A DNA stretch of 64,000 nt from Penium margaritaceum (GCA_023375785.1 SZWC01004989.1:55394-119393); one strand, 5' to 3'; positions 11,929 through 23,890 are shown, counted from the stretch's first letter. Program-made: numbers and translations. The notes: a model not told the origin generated them from the letters alone.

Positions 11929-13640
11929 GTGCGCCATTTTGGTAACATGAACGTTGCCAAGGAGGTGCGAGACCGCCTCTTCATGGCGAACTCTGACATG
12001 TCGCAGAAGGAAAAGGCGGATCTGGCGTGGTACATGGACTCGGGATATACCAAGAGTCTGACGCACCACAAGGAGTGGTTCACGCAGCTGCTCTCAATTT
12101 CCCCCCGTCCGATTGCTTTGGATGATGATCGGGTGGTGTATGCTGAGGGGATTGGGATTGTGGAGATGTGGTTGGAGACCCCGCGTGGCATTGAAGTGGG
12201 AGTTTTCCATGGCGTGCTGTATGTACCTGATGCTGCGTTCATCCTTCTCTCAGTGTCCTCTCTCACCAACACACGACTACGCGTTGTTTTTGACGATGAT
12301 TATGGCTACATCCTCAACAAGGAAACAGGAGAGGAGTTGGCCAAGTCGGTGAAGGAGGGCGACATGTACCGCCTGCAAGGGGCGACCAAGATCCCGCGTG
12401 AGTAGAGTCTTGCAGCAGTGGTGCAGGCGACAGATGGCGAGATCTGGCATGTGCGCTACGGCCACATCAGCATGCGTGCCTTGCAGCAGCTTCAAGCAAA
12501 GCAGATGGTGCGTGACCTGTCTATCATCTCTAACTTTGAGCAGCAGTTATGCATCGGCTGTTTGGAGAGGAAGCAGCATCGTGAGGCATCCTCCAGAGCA
12601 GGGGAGCGTGCAAAAGAGGTGTTGGAGCTGGTCCACACGGACTTGTGCGGACCGATGCAGACCCAGAGCTTTGGAGGCTTTAGGTGTTTTCTCACCTTCA
12701 TTGATGATTTCAGCCGTTACACTGCTGTGTACTTCCTTTCCTCCAAGGATGAGTGCTTTGACAGGTTCAAGGAGTTCAACGCCATGGTGGAGAACCACTT
12801 TGGCAAAAAGATCAAGGCGCTGTGCAGCGATCGCGGTGGAGAATACCTAAGCAAGGAGTTCCAGGAGTACCTGGCAGCAGCTGGCATTAAGGCGCAGCGT
12901 ACCGGCCCGTACTCACCGCAGCAGAACGGGGTAGCAGAACGCGCCAACCGTACCATTGTGGAGTCGGCGCGCTCCATGCTGCACACAGTCCGGCTGACCT
13001 AGGACTTCTAGGCTGAAGCCGTGAGCACTGCGGTCTACATCAAGATTCGCAGTCCAACCAAGGCCTTGGAGCAAATGACGTCGTACGAGGCGTGGCTCGG
13101 AAAAAAGCCGAGCGTGGGTCATCTTCGCGTGTTTGGCAGCTTGGCGCACATGCACGTGCCAAAGGAGAAGTAGCAAAAGTGGGAGGCGAAGAGTGCGCAG
13201 ATGCTGATGATTGGCTACGACATGGCAAGCAAGGCGTATCGCCTGTACGAGAGGGATACAAGCCACGTTATCATCTCTAGGGATGTCGTCTTCAACGAGA
13301 ACAATCCATCGGCACCAACATCGTGTGTGAAGAGGCAGCAGAACCAGCAGCTGACGAGACAGTGGGAGCAGAAATTCTTCCTGACCCAGTTTCTCCCGAT
13401 CCTTCCTCTACTGTGACAGTGGGAGAATCACTCTACTCTCCCATGTCTGATATGATAGATACTGTAGCCTCATTGGCAGAAGCAGAGGAAGGAGATGTAG
13501 CACCACTAGCAGTAGAAGTTGTGCCAGCAGCACCGCGCCAGCCGCCCGCTAACGCTCCAGCACCAGGTCGCTGGTACCTTCTTAGGGTGCGTTACAAGCC
13601 TGGTGAGCGCGGCCATTTCTGGATGCTGCACAAACCAAAA
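11929..13640 (+). pseudogene. A3 protease, integrase and linker remnant
   Basis: The protease area has MDSGYTKSLTHHKEWF. GAG-pre-integrase has RYGHISMRALQQ and C-x2-C. The integrase core has HTDLCGP, FIDDFSRY, DRGGEYLS and PQQNGVAERANRT, which are the regions holding its catalytic acidic residues. A Pro/Ala-rich linker ends near 13640. It is broken. Confidence 0.85.
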
Positions 13641-13649
13641 CAGATGAAC

Positions 13650-15221
13650 GTTGCAGTTGCAGCAGATTCAGATGAGCCAACGTCATACAAGGAGGCCATG
13701 GCTGCACCGGATGTAGCAGATTGGGCACACCGTGAAACAGGAAATACAGTCGTAGCTGGACAACGGCACGTGGGAGCTGACTAAGCGTGCACCTAGACGT
13801 AAGGTGATCAAGTGCAAGTGGGTGTTCAAGAAGAAGCAAGGAGCAGATGGTAACCTGGAAAAGTACAAGGCGAGGCTGGTCGCCAAGGGCTACTCGCTGC
13901 AGAAGGGCATCGACTACACACAAACTATTGCCCTTGTTGCAAAGTTTGCCTCTGTGCACACGCTCCTCTCTTATGCAGCAGCTGAGGACTTCGAGGTTCA
14001 CCACATGGATGTCAAGACGGCTTTCTTGAATGGTGACTTGGAGGAGGAGATCTACATGGAGCAGCCGGAGGGGTTCGTCATGGATGGCCAGGAGCACCTG
14101 GTCTGCAAGCTGCAGAAGTCGCTGTATGGCCTTAAGCAAGCGTCGCGTGCTTGGAAGCAGAAGTTGGATGCGGCGTTGCCGTGCATGGGATTTGAGCACA
14201 GCGAGTGTGACTACAGCGTGTATCGCTGGCAGCATGAGCATGAGATCCTCATCATCATTGTCTATGTGGATGACATGCTCCTCTTTTCCAACAGCATGTC
14301 TGCACTACAGGAGTTCAAGGAAGCCATGCACGAGCGCTTCCAGATGTCTGATCTCAGGAAGGCATTATACTTCCTCGGTATCTAGATCACGCATGACCGC
14401 ACCGCAAGTCACGCTCTCTCTCGCTACAGGAAAGCCGCTACATGAAGGATGTTTTGCAACGGTTTGGCATGGCAGGGGCAAAACCCATCGGCATGACGCT
14501 GGAGACGCGGCAGTACCTCGTGAGCTTCAATGGAGAAGCAGACGCAGCCGAGCGACAGAAGTACCAGAGCGCCGTCGGCAGTCTCATGTACCTGATGGTG
14601 GCAACCAGGCCGGACCTCGCATAGGCTGTGAGCGCTGTGAGCCACTACATGGCTAATCCCGGACCAGAGCACTTGAAGGCAGTGAAGCAGATCTTCCGCT
14701 ACCTTGCTGGAACCATCAACGTCGGCATCACCTACAATAGCAACGATAATAGCATCATCGGCTACAAAGATGCAGATTGGGCTTCAAATCCTGAGACCCG
14801 CAAGTCCACCTCTGGACATGTGTTTCTCATGAATGAAGGAGCCATCAGCTGGTGCAGCAAGCTACAGGTGGTCGTGGCCACCTCGAGCACAAAAGCTGAG
14901 TACGTCTCTATCAGGTTTGGAGCCAAGGAAGCAGTTTGGCTTCAACGTCTCATGGCAGAGATGAGTAGGAGTGCAGTAGTTCCAGTTCCTGTGCGCGTCG
15001 ACAACCAGAGTGCAATCGCACTCGCCAAGAATCGTGAGCACCATGCACGCACCAAGCACATTGACATCGCATATCATTTCATCAGGCACATGGTGTAGGA
15101 GGGTGCTATCAAGCCGGAGCTTACTCCAACCAGCAAGCATGTCGCTGATTTCTGTACTAAGCCAGTGACCCGTGAGAAGCAGCAGTTCTGCATGAAGGCA
15201 TGTGGACTCAGCCCACTCTGA
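13650..15221 (+). pseudogene. A3 reverse transcriptase and RNase H remnant
   Basis: The RT palm includes HHMDVKTAFLNGDLEEEIYM and the catalytic YVDDM motif. RNase H follows, with the DADWASNPETRKS region and the conserved tail RTKHIDIAYHFIRHMV. The reading ends shortly before the polypurine tract. It is broken. Confidence 0.85.
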
Positions 15222-15229
15222 CTGTGGCA

Positions 15230-15240
15230 AAGTGGGAGAT
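15230..15240 (+). other. Polypurine tract of A3
   Basis: AAAGTGGGAGA abuts the 3' LTR. The same purine run precedes the 3' LTRs of A4, A9 and A11. Confidence 0.75.
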
Positions 15241-15960
15241 TGTTGGGAAAGGAGCCATCCGGCTCGGTTTCAGGTCCACAAGAGCATGTTCCAGGAAAGT
15301 ACCAGATGCCTGCTCCGATCGTCAATCCAACATCCTCATTGGAAAGATGAGGTGGCAAAATATCTACGGTCCAAATTTTAGGCCGATCCAACGGTCGGAT
15401 TGGGAGATATGAATTTTCGAAGTTTCGGGGGCCATGGACCGTCGATGTCTGGGTGGACATGGGTGATGGCTCCATGCCTTAGCCTGAGAAAAGAAAAAGG
15501 CAAGAGGTCCAGGGTCAAGACCTGATGGGAGAAATATCCAAAAAGGTCCTTGGTCTTAGGATTGCCTTGTCAGAGTGTGCTGACTAGGATAAAGGTACCT
15601 CTCCTTATTTTTTAGGTGAGGTGAGATCCTTGTGGGCTAGCCATGGACACATGTCCATGGGTTTGTGGGTCATGTGACCACTAGGAGTGTGCCATGAGAG
15701 CATTCTCTAGCTCTGTAGATCCTGTGTGAGTGGTCAACCTGATTGCTAGGCTGATTTTCCCCCCTTGTGTGAGATTATGGACTCTAGTGTGTGACCCTTA
15801 GCCTCCATGGCGAAGTGGTGTGACTTGCGAGAGGGCTGACTTGCCCAAGCTCTAGCTCTATATGTACTCCATCATTTTGAGTGATTGAATAACCATTCTT
15901 CAGCACAAGTGATGCCCTTCCAATCACACATGCTCGCTGCTCCAAGGCTCCCTCTCCTCA
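15241..15960 (+). repeat. 3' LTR of A3
   Basis: 720 bp of the LTR, missing only the terminal bases because of the N at 15961. Confidence 0.9.
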
Positions 15961-15961
15961 N
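15961..15961. other. Assembly join (single N) between A3 and A4
   Basis: One N separates the near-end of one LTR from the interior of another LTR. The sequence after it repeats LTR sequence already present before it, with differences. Confidence 0.85.
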
Positions 15962-16167
15962 GTGTGAGATTATGGACTCTAGTGTGTGAGCCTTAGCCTC
16001 CATGGCTAAGTGGTGTGGCTTGTGAGAGGGCTGACTTGCCCAAGCTCTAGCTCTATATGTACTCCATCATTTTGAGTGATTGAATAACCATTCTTCAGCA
16101 CAAGTGATGCCCTTCCAATCACACATGCTCGCTGCTCCAAGGCTCCCTCTCTCCTCAAGTTCCAACA
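15962..16167 (+). repeat. 5' LTR of A4 (right end only)
   Basis: Ends TTCCAACA at 16167. The upstream part is lost at the N. Confidence 0.9.
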
Positions 16168-16169
16168 TT

Positions 16170-16182
16170 TGGTATCAGAACC
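16170..16182 (+). other. Primer-binding site of A4
   Basis: TGGTATCAGAACC, one base different from the canonical initiator-Met site. Confidence 0.8.
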
Positions 16183-16814
16183 AAGTTGTGCCACTTTCAG
16201 CCAGCAAAGGCCATCACTTTGAGAGTAACGGGTTGGGGTCAAACCTTCACCAGATTTGACAATCAACCACTAGATCTTCAAGGTCGAAAGACAAGCTTTC
16301 CAATGAGCCCAAAATTGCAAAGATCCAACAGTCGGATCGAGAGTTATGCTCAAAACGAGGTCAGTCAGGGCTACACTCATCTCTATGAGGAAGACTGTCG
16401 CCTTGTGATGACCATAACTCTCTCGTTTCTTTGTCAAATTTAAAACGTGGCACATGCGAATTGTAGTATTTTTCCTAAGCTTCCCATTGGTGCAAAAATA
16501 TTTGTATTCCATTGATTCGTTTCGGACAAACGCCGTTTATAAGCTGGCTGGTATGAGTTGGAGTAGGAGCAGAAGCATACCCTGTTTTCAAGAGGGCATA
16601 TCTTTGAAAATCCCCTGTTGATGACCCTGTTTTATGGGTCGATCTGAAAGGTACTGAGCTGAATTTTCCAGTGGTGGGCTCAGTTTTTCAAAATTCCCAG
16701 TCTACTGGCATCTATAGTCCGTTTACCGTCAGATAGATTTCCGGCAAAAACAACAGCAGAAGCAGGGGTAGCGCCGCCATCCAAGGGCAGCACTGAGCAT
16801 CACCAAGGCTCAAA

Positions 16815-17549
16815 ATGGCAGCAGCTGGCGTTGTGACAGCACTACAGCCTTTGGAGAGGCTGGAGGGACGCGCCAACTTCACGTTTTGGAAGATCCGTAC
16901 CCGCCTCCTTTTCGAGGAGAGGGGCTTGTGGGAGGTGGTGAGCGGCGACGAGCCGGCTCCAGTTCCACAGGCAAAAGGCATCACCGCAGCGCAGGTGGTG
17001 GCGGGGAAGACGTCGCAAAAGGGTGCAGCTGATGCGCGTTCTTCTGCAGCTGTACCAGCGACGTATGAGGAGTGGAAGAAGAAGGACAGGCAAGCCTACA
17101 TGTTGCTTGTCAACATCATCTCCAACTCGCATCTTCAGTACGTGAGTGACAAGGCTAATGCAAAGGAGGGGTGGGACACGTTGTGGAAGAAGTATGAGAG
17201 CAAGGATCCTGCATTCCTTATGCTTTTGGAGGTAAAGATGATGGCGCTGAAAATGCAGGGTGGTGAAGGGATGGAGGCGTATCTGAACAGGGCAAAGGAG
17301 CTGGCGAAGCAGTTGAGAGCGGCCGGTAACCCTGTGGAAGAGACGCGCTTCATCCTCCTCTTGCTGAGAGGACTCCCAACCAGCTACGCCACGGTGCGAG
17401 AGACGCTGGAGTGCCAGCTAACTCTCGACCTCGACTTCATCTGCACACACCTGGTGCAGGTGGAATTGCGTCACAATGCAGCAAAGCACAATGGCGACAG
17501 CAGCAGTGAAGCAGCTTTCATGGCCATGGGCTCACGCAACCAGCAGTAG
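16815..17549 (+). CDS. A4 gag, N-terminal and capsid-like part (fossil)
   Basis: This is the longest uninterrupted gag reading of the family in the window, about 244 residues up to the Gln tract. Residues 1-60 hold the LERLEGRANFTFWKIR entry and a Trp-Glu-Val-Val segment. A flexible Ala/Pro/Lys stretch follows near 55-80. From about 85 to 200 is a helical capsid-like domain with YEEWKKKDRQAY, MLLEVKMMALKMQGGEG and LLLLRGLPTSY. The zinc knuckle follows further downstream, near 17590. In a live element gag would build the cytoplasmic particle. The element as a whole is broken. Confidence 0.85.
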   Translation: MAAAGVVTALQPLERLEGRANFTFWKIRTRLLFEERGLWEVVSGDEPAPVPQAKGITAAQVVAGKTSQKGAADARSSAAVPATYEEWKKKDRQAYMLLVNIISNSHLQYVSDKANAKEGWDTLWKKYESKDPAFLMLLEVKMMALKMQGGEGMEAYLNRAKELAKQLRAAGNPVEETRFILLLLRGLPTSYATVRETLECQLTLDLDFICTHLVQVELRHNAAKHNGDSSSEAAFMAMGSRNQQ

Positions 17550-17745
17550 CAGTAGTCCGGGCAGCAGAGAGGCAAGAAGAAGGCTAAGTGCCACTATTGC
17601 CAAAAAGAGGGACACTATAAGAAATAGTGCTTCAAATTCAAGAGGGACCAGAAGGAGCAGCAGCAGCAGTAGCAAAAGCAGCAATCTCCATAGCAACAGC
17701 AACAGCAGTCACAGCAACGCCAGCAGCAGCAGCAGCAGTAGAACT
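17541..17745 (+). repeat. CAG-rich Gln-linker tract in A4
   Basis: Repeated CAG triplets on both sides of the zinc knuckle, as in A3. Confidence 0.85.
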
Positions 17746-17759
17746 AGACTGGCGTGCGC

Positions 17760-19469
17760 CATTTTGGCAACATGAACGTTGCCAAGGAGGTGCGCGGCCG
17801 CCTCTTCATGGCGAACTCTGACATGTCGCAGAAGGAAAAGGCGGATCTGGCGTGGTACAAGGACTCGGGGTGAACCAAGAGTCTAACGCACTTCAAGGAG
17901 TGGTTCACGCAGCTGCTCTCAATTCCCCCCCGTCCGATTGCTTTGGATGATGATCAGGTGGTGCATGCTGAGGGGATTGGGATTGTGGAGATGTGGTTGG
18001 AGACCCCGCGTGGCATTGAAGTGGGAGTTTTCCATGGCGTGCTGTATGTACCTGATGCTGCGTTCAACCTTCTCTCAGTGTCCTCTCTCACCAACACAGG
18101 ACTACGCGTTGTTTTTGACGATGATTATGGCTAAATCCTCAACAAGGAAACAGGAGAGGAGTTGGCCAAGTCGGTGAAGGAGGGCGACATGTACCGCCTG
18201 TTGGGGGCGACCAAGATCCCGCGTGAGCAAAGTCTTATAGCACTGGTGCAGGCGACAGATGACGAGATCTGGCATGTGCGATATGGCCACATTAGCATGC
18301 GCGCCTTGCAGCAGCTTCAAGCAAAGCAGATGGTGCGTGACCTGCCTATCATCTCTAACTTTGAGCAGCAGTTATGCATCGGCTGTTTGGAGGGGAAGCA
18401 GTATCGTGAGGCGTTCTCTAGAGCAGGGGAGCGTGCAAAAGAGATGCTGGAGCTCGTCCACACGGACTTATGCGGACCGATGCAGACCCAGAGCTTTGGA
18501 GGCTCTAGGTATTTTCTCACCTTCATTGATGATTTCAGCCGTTACACTGCTGTATACTTCCTTTCCTCCAAGGACGAGTGCTTTGACAGGTTGAAGGAGT
18601 TCAAGGCCATGGTGGAGAACCAGACTGGCAAGAAGATCAAGGCGCTGCGCAGCGATCGTGGTGGAGAATACCTAAGCAAGGAGTTCCAGGACTACCTCGC
18701 AGCAGCTGGCATTAAGGCGCAGCGTACCGGCCCGTACTTGCCGCAGCGGAACGAGGTAGCAGAACGCGCCAACCGTACCATTGTGGAGTCGGCGCGCTCC
18801 ATGTTGCACGCGGCCCGGCTGACCTACGACTTGTGGGCTGAAGCCGTGAGCACTGCGGTCTACATCAAGAACCGCAGTCCAACCAAGGCCCTGGAGCAGA
18901 TGACGCCGTACGAGGCGTGGTTCGGAAAAAAGCCGAGCGTGGGTCATCTTCGCGCGTTTGGCAGCTTGGCGCACATGCAAGGACCAAAGGAGAAGTAGCA
19001 AAAGTGGGACGTGAAGAGTGTGCAGATGTTGATGATTGGCTACGACGTGGCAAGCAAGGCGTATTGCCCTTACCAGAGGGATACAGGCCACGTCATCATC
19101 TCCAGGGATGTCGTCTTCAACGAGAGCAACGTCATCGACACCAACATCATGTGTGAAGAGGCAGCAGAACCAGCACCTGACGAGACAGTGGGAGCAAAAA
19201 TTCTTCGTGACCCAGTTTCTCCCGATCCTTCCTCTACTGTGACAGTGGGAGAATCACTCTACTCTCCCATGTCTGATGTTGCAGATACAGTAGCCTCATC
19301 GGTAGAAGCAGAGGAGGGAGATGTAGCACCACTAGCAGCAGCAGTTGTGCCAGCAGCACCGCGCCAGCCGCCCGCTAACGCTCCAGCACCAGGTCGCAGG
19401 TACCCTCTTAGGGTGCATTACAACCCTGGTGAGCACGGCCATTTCTGGATGCTGCACAAACCAGAATAG
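17760..19469 (+). pseudogene. A4 protease, integrase and linker remnant
   Basis: It contains the protease area, the GAG-pre-integrase zinc region (RYGHISMRALQQLQAKQM, C-x2-C), an integrase core (HTDLCGP, FIDDFSRY, DRGGEYLS, NRTIVESARSMLHAA) and the acidic/Pro-rich linker. The integrase segment at 18162-18998 is the best preserved on the plus strand. Confidence 0.85.
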
Positions 19470-21239
19470 ATGAACGTTGCAGTTGCAGCAGATTCAGATG
19501 AGCCAACGTCATACAAGGAGGCCATGGCTGCACCGGATGCAGCAGATTGGGCGCAAGCTGTGCACCAGGAAATACAGTCGCAGCTGGACAACGGCACGTG
19601 GGAGCTGACTGAGCGTCCACCTAGACGTAAGGTGATCAAGTGCAAGTGGGTGTTCAAGAAGAAGCGAGGAGCAGATGGTAACCTAGAAAAGTACAAGGCG
19701 AGGCTGGTCGCCAAGGGCTACTCGCTGCAGGAGGGCATCGACTACACAGAAACTTTTGCCCCTGTTGCAAAGTTTGCCTCTGTGCACACGCTCCTCTCTT
19801 ATGCAGCAGCTGAGGACTTCGAGGTTCACCACATGGATGTCAAGACAGCATTCTTGAATGGTGACTTGGAGGAGGAGATCTACATGGAGCAGCCNNNNNN
19901 NNNNNNNNNNNNNNNNNNNNNNNNNNNNNNNNNNNNNNNNNNNNNNNNNNNNNNNNNTGTTGCAAAGTTTGCCTCTGTGCACACGCTCCTCTCTTATGCA
20001 GCAGCTGAGGACTTCGAGGTTCACCACATGGATGTCAAGACGGCTTTCTTGAATGGTGACTTGGAGGAGGAGATCTACATGGAGCAGCCAGAGGGGTTCG
20101 TCATGGATGGCCAGGAGCACCTGGTCTGCAAGCTGCAGAAGTCGCTGTATGGCCTCAAGCGAGCGTCGCGTGCTTGGAACCAGAAGTTGGATGCGGCGTT
20201 GCCGTGCATGGGATTTGAGCGCAGCGAGTGTGACTACAGCGTCTATCGCTGGCAGCATGAGCATGAGATCCTCATCATCATTGTCTATGTGGATGACATG
20301 CTCCTCTTTTCCAACAGCATGTCTGCACTACAGGAGTTCAAGGAAGCCATGCAGGAGCGCTTCCAGATGTCTGATCTCAGGAAGGCATCATACTTCCTCG
20401 GTATCCAGATCACGCATGACCGCAAGTCACGCTCTCTCTCGTTGCAGCAAAGCCGCTACATGAAGGATGTTTTGCAACGGTTTGGCATGGCAGGGGCAAA
20501 ACCCATCGGCATGCCGCTAGAGACGCGGCAGTACCTCGTGAGCTTCAAAGGACAAGCAGACGCAGCCGAGCGGCAGAAGTACCAGAGCGCCGTCGGCAGT
20601 CTCATGTACCTGATGGTGGCAACCAGGCCAGACCTCGCATAGGCTGTGAGCGCTGTGAGCCAGCACATGGCTTATCCCGGACCGGAGCACCAGAAGGCAG
20701 TGAAACGGATCTTCCGCTACCTTGCTGGAACCATCAACGTCGGCATCACCTACAACAGCAACGATAATAGCATCATCGGCTACACAGATGCAGATTGGAC
20801 TTCAAATCCTGAGACCCGCAAGTCCACCTCTGGACATGTGTTTCTCATGAATGAAGGAGCCATACGCTGGAGCAACAAGCTGCAGGTGGTCGTGGCCACC
20901 TCAAGCACGGAAGTTGAGTACGTCTCTCTCAGGTTTGGAGCCAAGGAAGCAGTTTGGCTTCAGCGTCTCATGGCAGAGATGAGTGGGAGTGCAGCAGTTC
21001 TAGTTCCTGTGCGCGTTAACAACTTGAGCGCAATCGCACTCGCCAAGAATCCTGAGTACCATGCACGCACCAAGCACATTGATATCGCATATCATTTCAT
21101 CAGGCACATGGTACAAGAGGGTGCTATCAAGCTGGAGTTTACTCCAACCAGCAAGCAGGTCGCTGATTTTTGTACTAAGCCAGTGACCCATGAGAAGCAT
21201 CAGTTTTGCATGAAGGCATGTGGACTTAGCCCACTCTGA
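19470..21239 (+). pseudogene. A4 reverse transcriptase and RNase H remnant
   Basis: RT has KCKWVFKKKRGADGNLEKYK, HHMDVKTAFLNG and the catalytic YVDDM. RNase H has GYTDADWTSNPETRKS and HIDIAYHFIRHM, and ends at 21239. The RT contains a 63-N gap flanked by two copies of the same 132 bases, which is probably an assembly effect and not biology. Confidence 0.85.
19895..19957. other. Assembly gap (63 N) inside A4 RT
   Basis: The 132 bases before it (19763-19894) and after it (19958-20089) are almost the same sequence, with only a few differences. Confidence 0.95.
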
Positions 21240-21245
21240 CTGCGG

Positions 21246-21258
21246 CAACGTGGGAGAT
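21246..21258 (+). other. Polypurine tract of A4
   Basis: A short purine-rich run ending GTGGGAGAT directly before the LTR. It marks the plus-strand priming site. Confidence 0.7.
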
Positions 21259-21945
21259 TGTTGGGAAAGGAGCCATCCGGCTCGGTTTCAGGTCCACAAG
21301 AGCAAGTTCCAGGAAAGTACCAGATGCCTGCTCCGATCGTCAATCTAACTTCACCATTGGAAAGACGAGGTGGCAAAATGTCTACGGTCCAAATTTTAGG
21401 CCCATCGAACGGTCGGATTGCGAGATATGAATTGTCAAAGTTTCGGGGATCATGGATCGTCGATGTCTGGGTGGGCATGGGTGATGGCTCCATGCCTTAG
21501 CCTGAGAAAAGAAAAAGGCAAGAGGTCCAGGGTCAAGACCTGATGGGAGAAATATCCAAAAAGGTCCTTGGTCTTAGGATTGCCTTGTCAGAGTGTGCTG
21601 ACTAGGATAAAGGTACCTCTCCTTACTTTTTAGGAGAGGTGAGTTATGTGACCACTAGGAGTGTGTCATGAGAGCATTCTCTAGCTCTCTAGGTCATGTG
21701 TGAGTGGTCAGCCTGATTGCTAGGCTGATTTCCCCCCTTGTGTGAGATTATGGACTCTAGTGTGTGAGCCTTAGCCTCCATGGCTAAGTGGTGTGGCTTG
21801 TGAGAGGGCTGACTTGCCCAAGCTCTAGCACTCTATGTACTCCATCATTTTGAGTGATTGAACAACCATTCTTCTGCACAAGTGATGCCCTTCTAATCAC
21901 ACATGCTCGCTGCTCCAAGGCTCCCTCTCTCCTCAAGTTCCAACA
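21259..21945 (+). repeat. 3' LTR of A4
   Basis: 687 bp, TGTTGGGAAAGG to TTCCAACA, about 50 bp shorter than the family norm. Confidence 0.9.
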
Positions 21946-22144
21946 AGTCGTTGACCCCGAAAACTTCAAAAATTCATATTTCCCAAACCGACCGTTGGAT
22001 CGGCCTGAAACTTGGGCCGTGACGTTTTGCCACCTATTCTAATCAATGGTGAAATTGTATTGATGATTGAAGGAGGCATCTGGTAGTTTCCTTGAACTTG
22101 CTCTTGTCGACCTGAAACTGAGCCGGATGGCTCTTATCCCAACA
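21946..22144 (-). repeat. 5' LTR of A2, second piece
   Basis: The outer end of a minus-strand family A LTR. It resumes where the piece at 9070-9608 stops, after the 5-bp duplication AGTCG, and ends CCCAACA at 22144. It directly abuts the RT start of A5, so A2 inserted into A5. Confidence 0.85.
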
Positions 22145-23890
22145 CTTGTACGATGGCAGTTCATCCGAGTCCGCTATAACTTTGACGTTCATCCTGTCTC
22201 ATTCCTAGAACATCCAGAAATGCTCGCGTTCACAAAGCTTGTAGCACACCCTGAGAGGGTACCTCCGACCTGGTGCTGGAGCATTAGCAGGCGGCTGGCG
22301 CGGTGCTGGTGGTATAACTGGTTCTGGTGATGGTGGTGTATTTTCTTCCTCTGCTTCTGCCAACGAGACCGCTCTATGTGCTGCATCAGACTTGGGAGAG
22401 TAAACTGGTTCTCCCATTATCAAATTAGAGGAAAATCTAGGAGAGATAGGATCAAGGAGAATATTCGCTCCCACTGCTTCATCAGCTGTTTGTCTTACTG
22501 CCTCTTCGCAGATGATGTTGGTGGCAATGACGTTGTTTTCGATGAAAATGACATCCCTACAGTTGATGATGTGGCCAGTATCCCGCTTGTACAGGCGATA
22601 TGGCTTGCTTGCCACGTCATAGCCGATCATGAATATCTGTGCATTCTTTACGTCCCATTTTTGCCACTTCTTTGGCACGTGCATGTGCGCCAAGCTGCGA
22701 AATGCGCAAAGATGATCCACGCTCGACTTTTTGCTGAACCACGCCTCGTACGGCGTCATTTGCTCTAGGACCTTGGTTGGACTACGGTTCTTGATGTACA
22801 CCGCAGTGCTCACTGCTTTGGCCCAAAAGTTGTAGGTCAGCCGAGGCACGTGCAGCATGGAGCACGCAGACTCAACAATGGTGCGGTTGGCGTATTCTGC
22901 TACGCCACTCTGCTGCGGCAAGTATGGTGCGGTGCGCTGCGCTTTGATGCCTGCTGCTGCAAAGTAGTCCTGAAACTCCTTGCTCAGGTACTCTCCACCC
23001 CGGTCGCTGCACGCCTTGATTGTCTTGCAAGTCTGGTTCTTCACCATGGCCTTGAACTCCTTGAACCTGTCTAAGCACTGGTCCTTGGAGGAAAGGAAGT
23101 ATACAGCAATGTAACGGGTGATATCATCAATGAAGGTGAGAAAATACCTCGAACCTGCAAAGCTCTGGGTCTGCATCAGGCGCGACAAGTCTGTGTGGAC
23201 TAGCTCCAGTACCTCCTTTGTGCGCTCTCTTGCTCTGGAGAACGCCTCGCAATACTAGTTCCCCTCCAAACAGACGATGCGTAAGTGCTGCTCAAAGTTA
23301 GACATGGTGGGTAAGTCACGCACCGTCTACTTCGTTTGAGGCTGCTAAAAGACGCACATGCCGATGTAGCCATAGCGCGCATGCCAGATTTTGCCATCTG
23401 TGACCTGCACCACTGCTGCAAGACTTTACACGTGCAGGATCTTAGTCGCCCCCAGCAGGCTGTACATGTCTCGTTTCACCGAGCTGGCCAACTCCTCTCC
23501 GGCTTCCTTGTCGAGGATGTAGCCATAATCGTCGTCAAAGACGACTTGCAGTCCTGTGTTGGTGAGAGAGGACACTCAGAGAAGGTTGAACGTAGCATCA
23601 GGAACATACAGCATACCATGCAACACTCCCACTTCAATGCCACGCGGGGTCTCGAACGACATCTCAACTATCCTAATCCCCTGAGCAGACACCACCCGAT
23701 CATCACCCAAAGCAATCGGTTGGGGGGGAATGGAGAATAGCTGCGTAAACCACTCTTTGTGGTGCGTCAGACTTTTCGTACATGCGTAGTCTTTGTACCA
23801 CGCCTTTTCCTTCTGCAATATGTGAGACTTTGCCATGAAACGGCGGTCGCGCACCTCCTTGGCCACATTAATGTTGCCAAAATGGCGCAC
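22145..23890 (-). pseudogene. A5 protease, integrase and linker remnant
   Basis: Protease and GAG-pre-integrase areas precede an integrase core with FIDDITRYIAVYFLSSKD, DRGGEYLSKEFQDY and an NRTIVESA segment. A long linker runs into the RT start. It is broken. Confidence 0.8.

Larger units (their letters stand above)
9609..15960 (+). mobile_element. Ty1/copia retrotransposon, family A, copy A3
   Basis: A full-length layout on the plus strand: 5' LTR 9609-10345, primer-binding site, leader 10361-10992 (no gene), gag, Gln linker, protease, integrase, RT, RNase H, polypurine tract and a 3' LTR from 15241. The 3' LTR is cut a few bases before its end by an N at 15961. All domains can be recognised, but the copy carries on the order of ten or more breaks, so it is a fossil. 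It lies in tandem with A4, and the pair sits inside the 5' LTR of A2. Confidence 0.9.
15962..21945 (+). mobile_element. Ty1/copia retrotransposon, family A, copy A4
   Basis: The last 206 bp of a 5' LTR is followed by a primer-binding site, a leader (16183-16814, no gene), gag, linker, protease, integrase, RT (with an assembly gap at 19895-19957), RNase H, a polypurine tract and a 3' LTR at 21259-21945. It is very close in sequence to A3. The copy is broken roughly ten times. Its right end carries the partner of the target duplication at 9604-9608, so A3 and A4 occupy a single insertion site. Confidence 0.9.

Noticed and set aside
13582-14241. Long opposite-strand reading over RT (also 19683-20264 and 59098-59637)
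   Set aside because: It is antisense to the conserved RT and appears in the same place in every copy. The composition is typical of a shadow frame.
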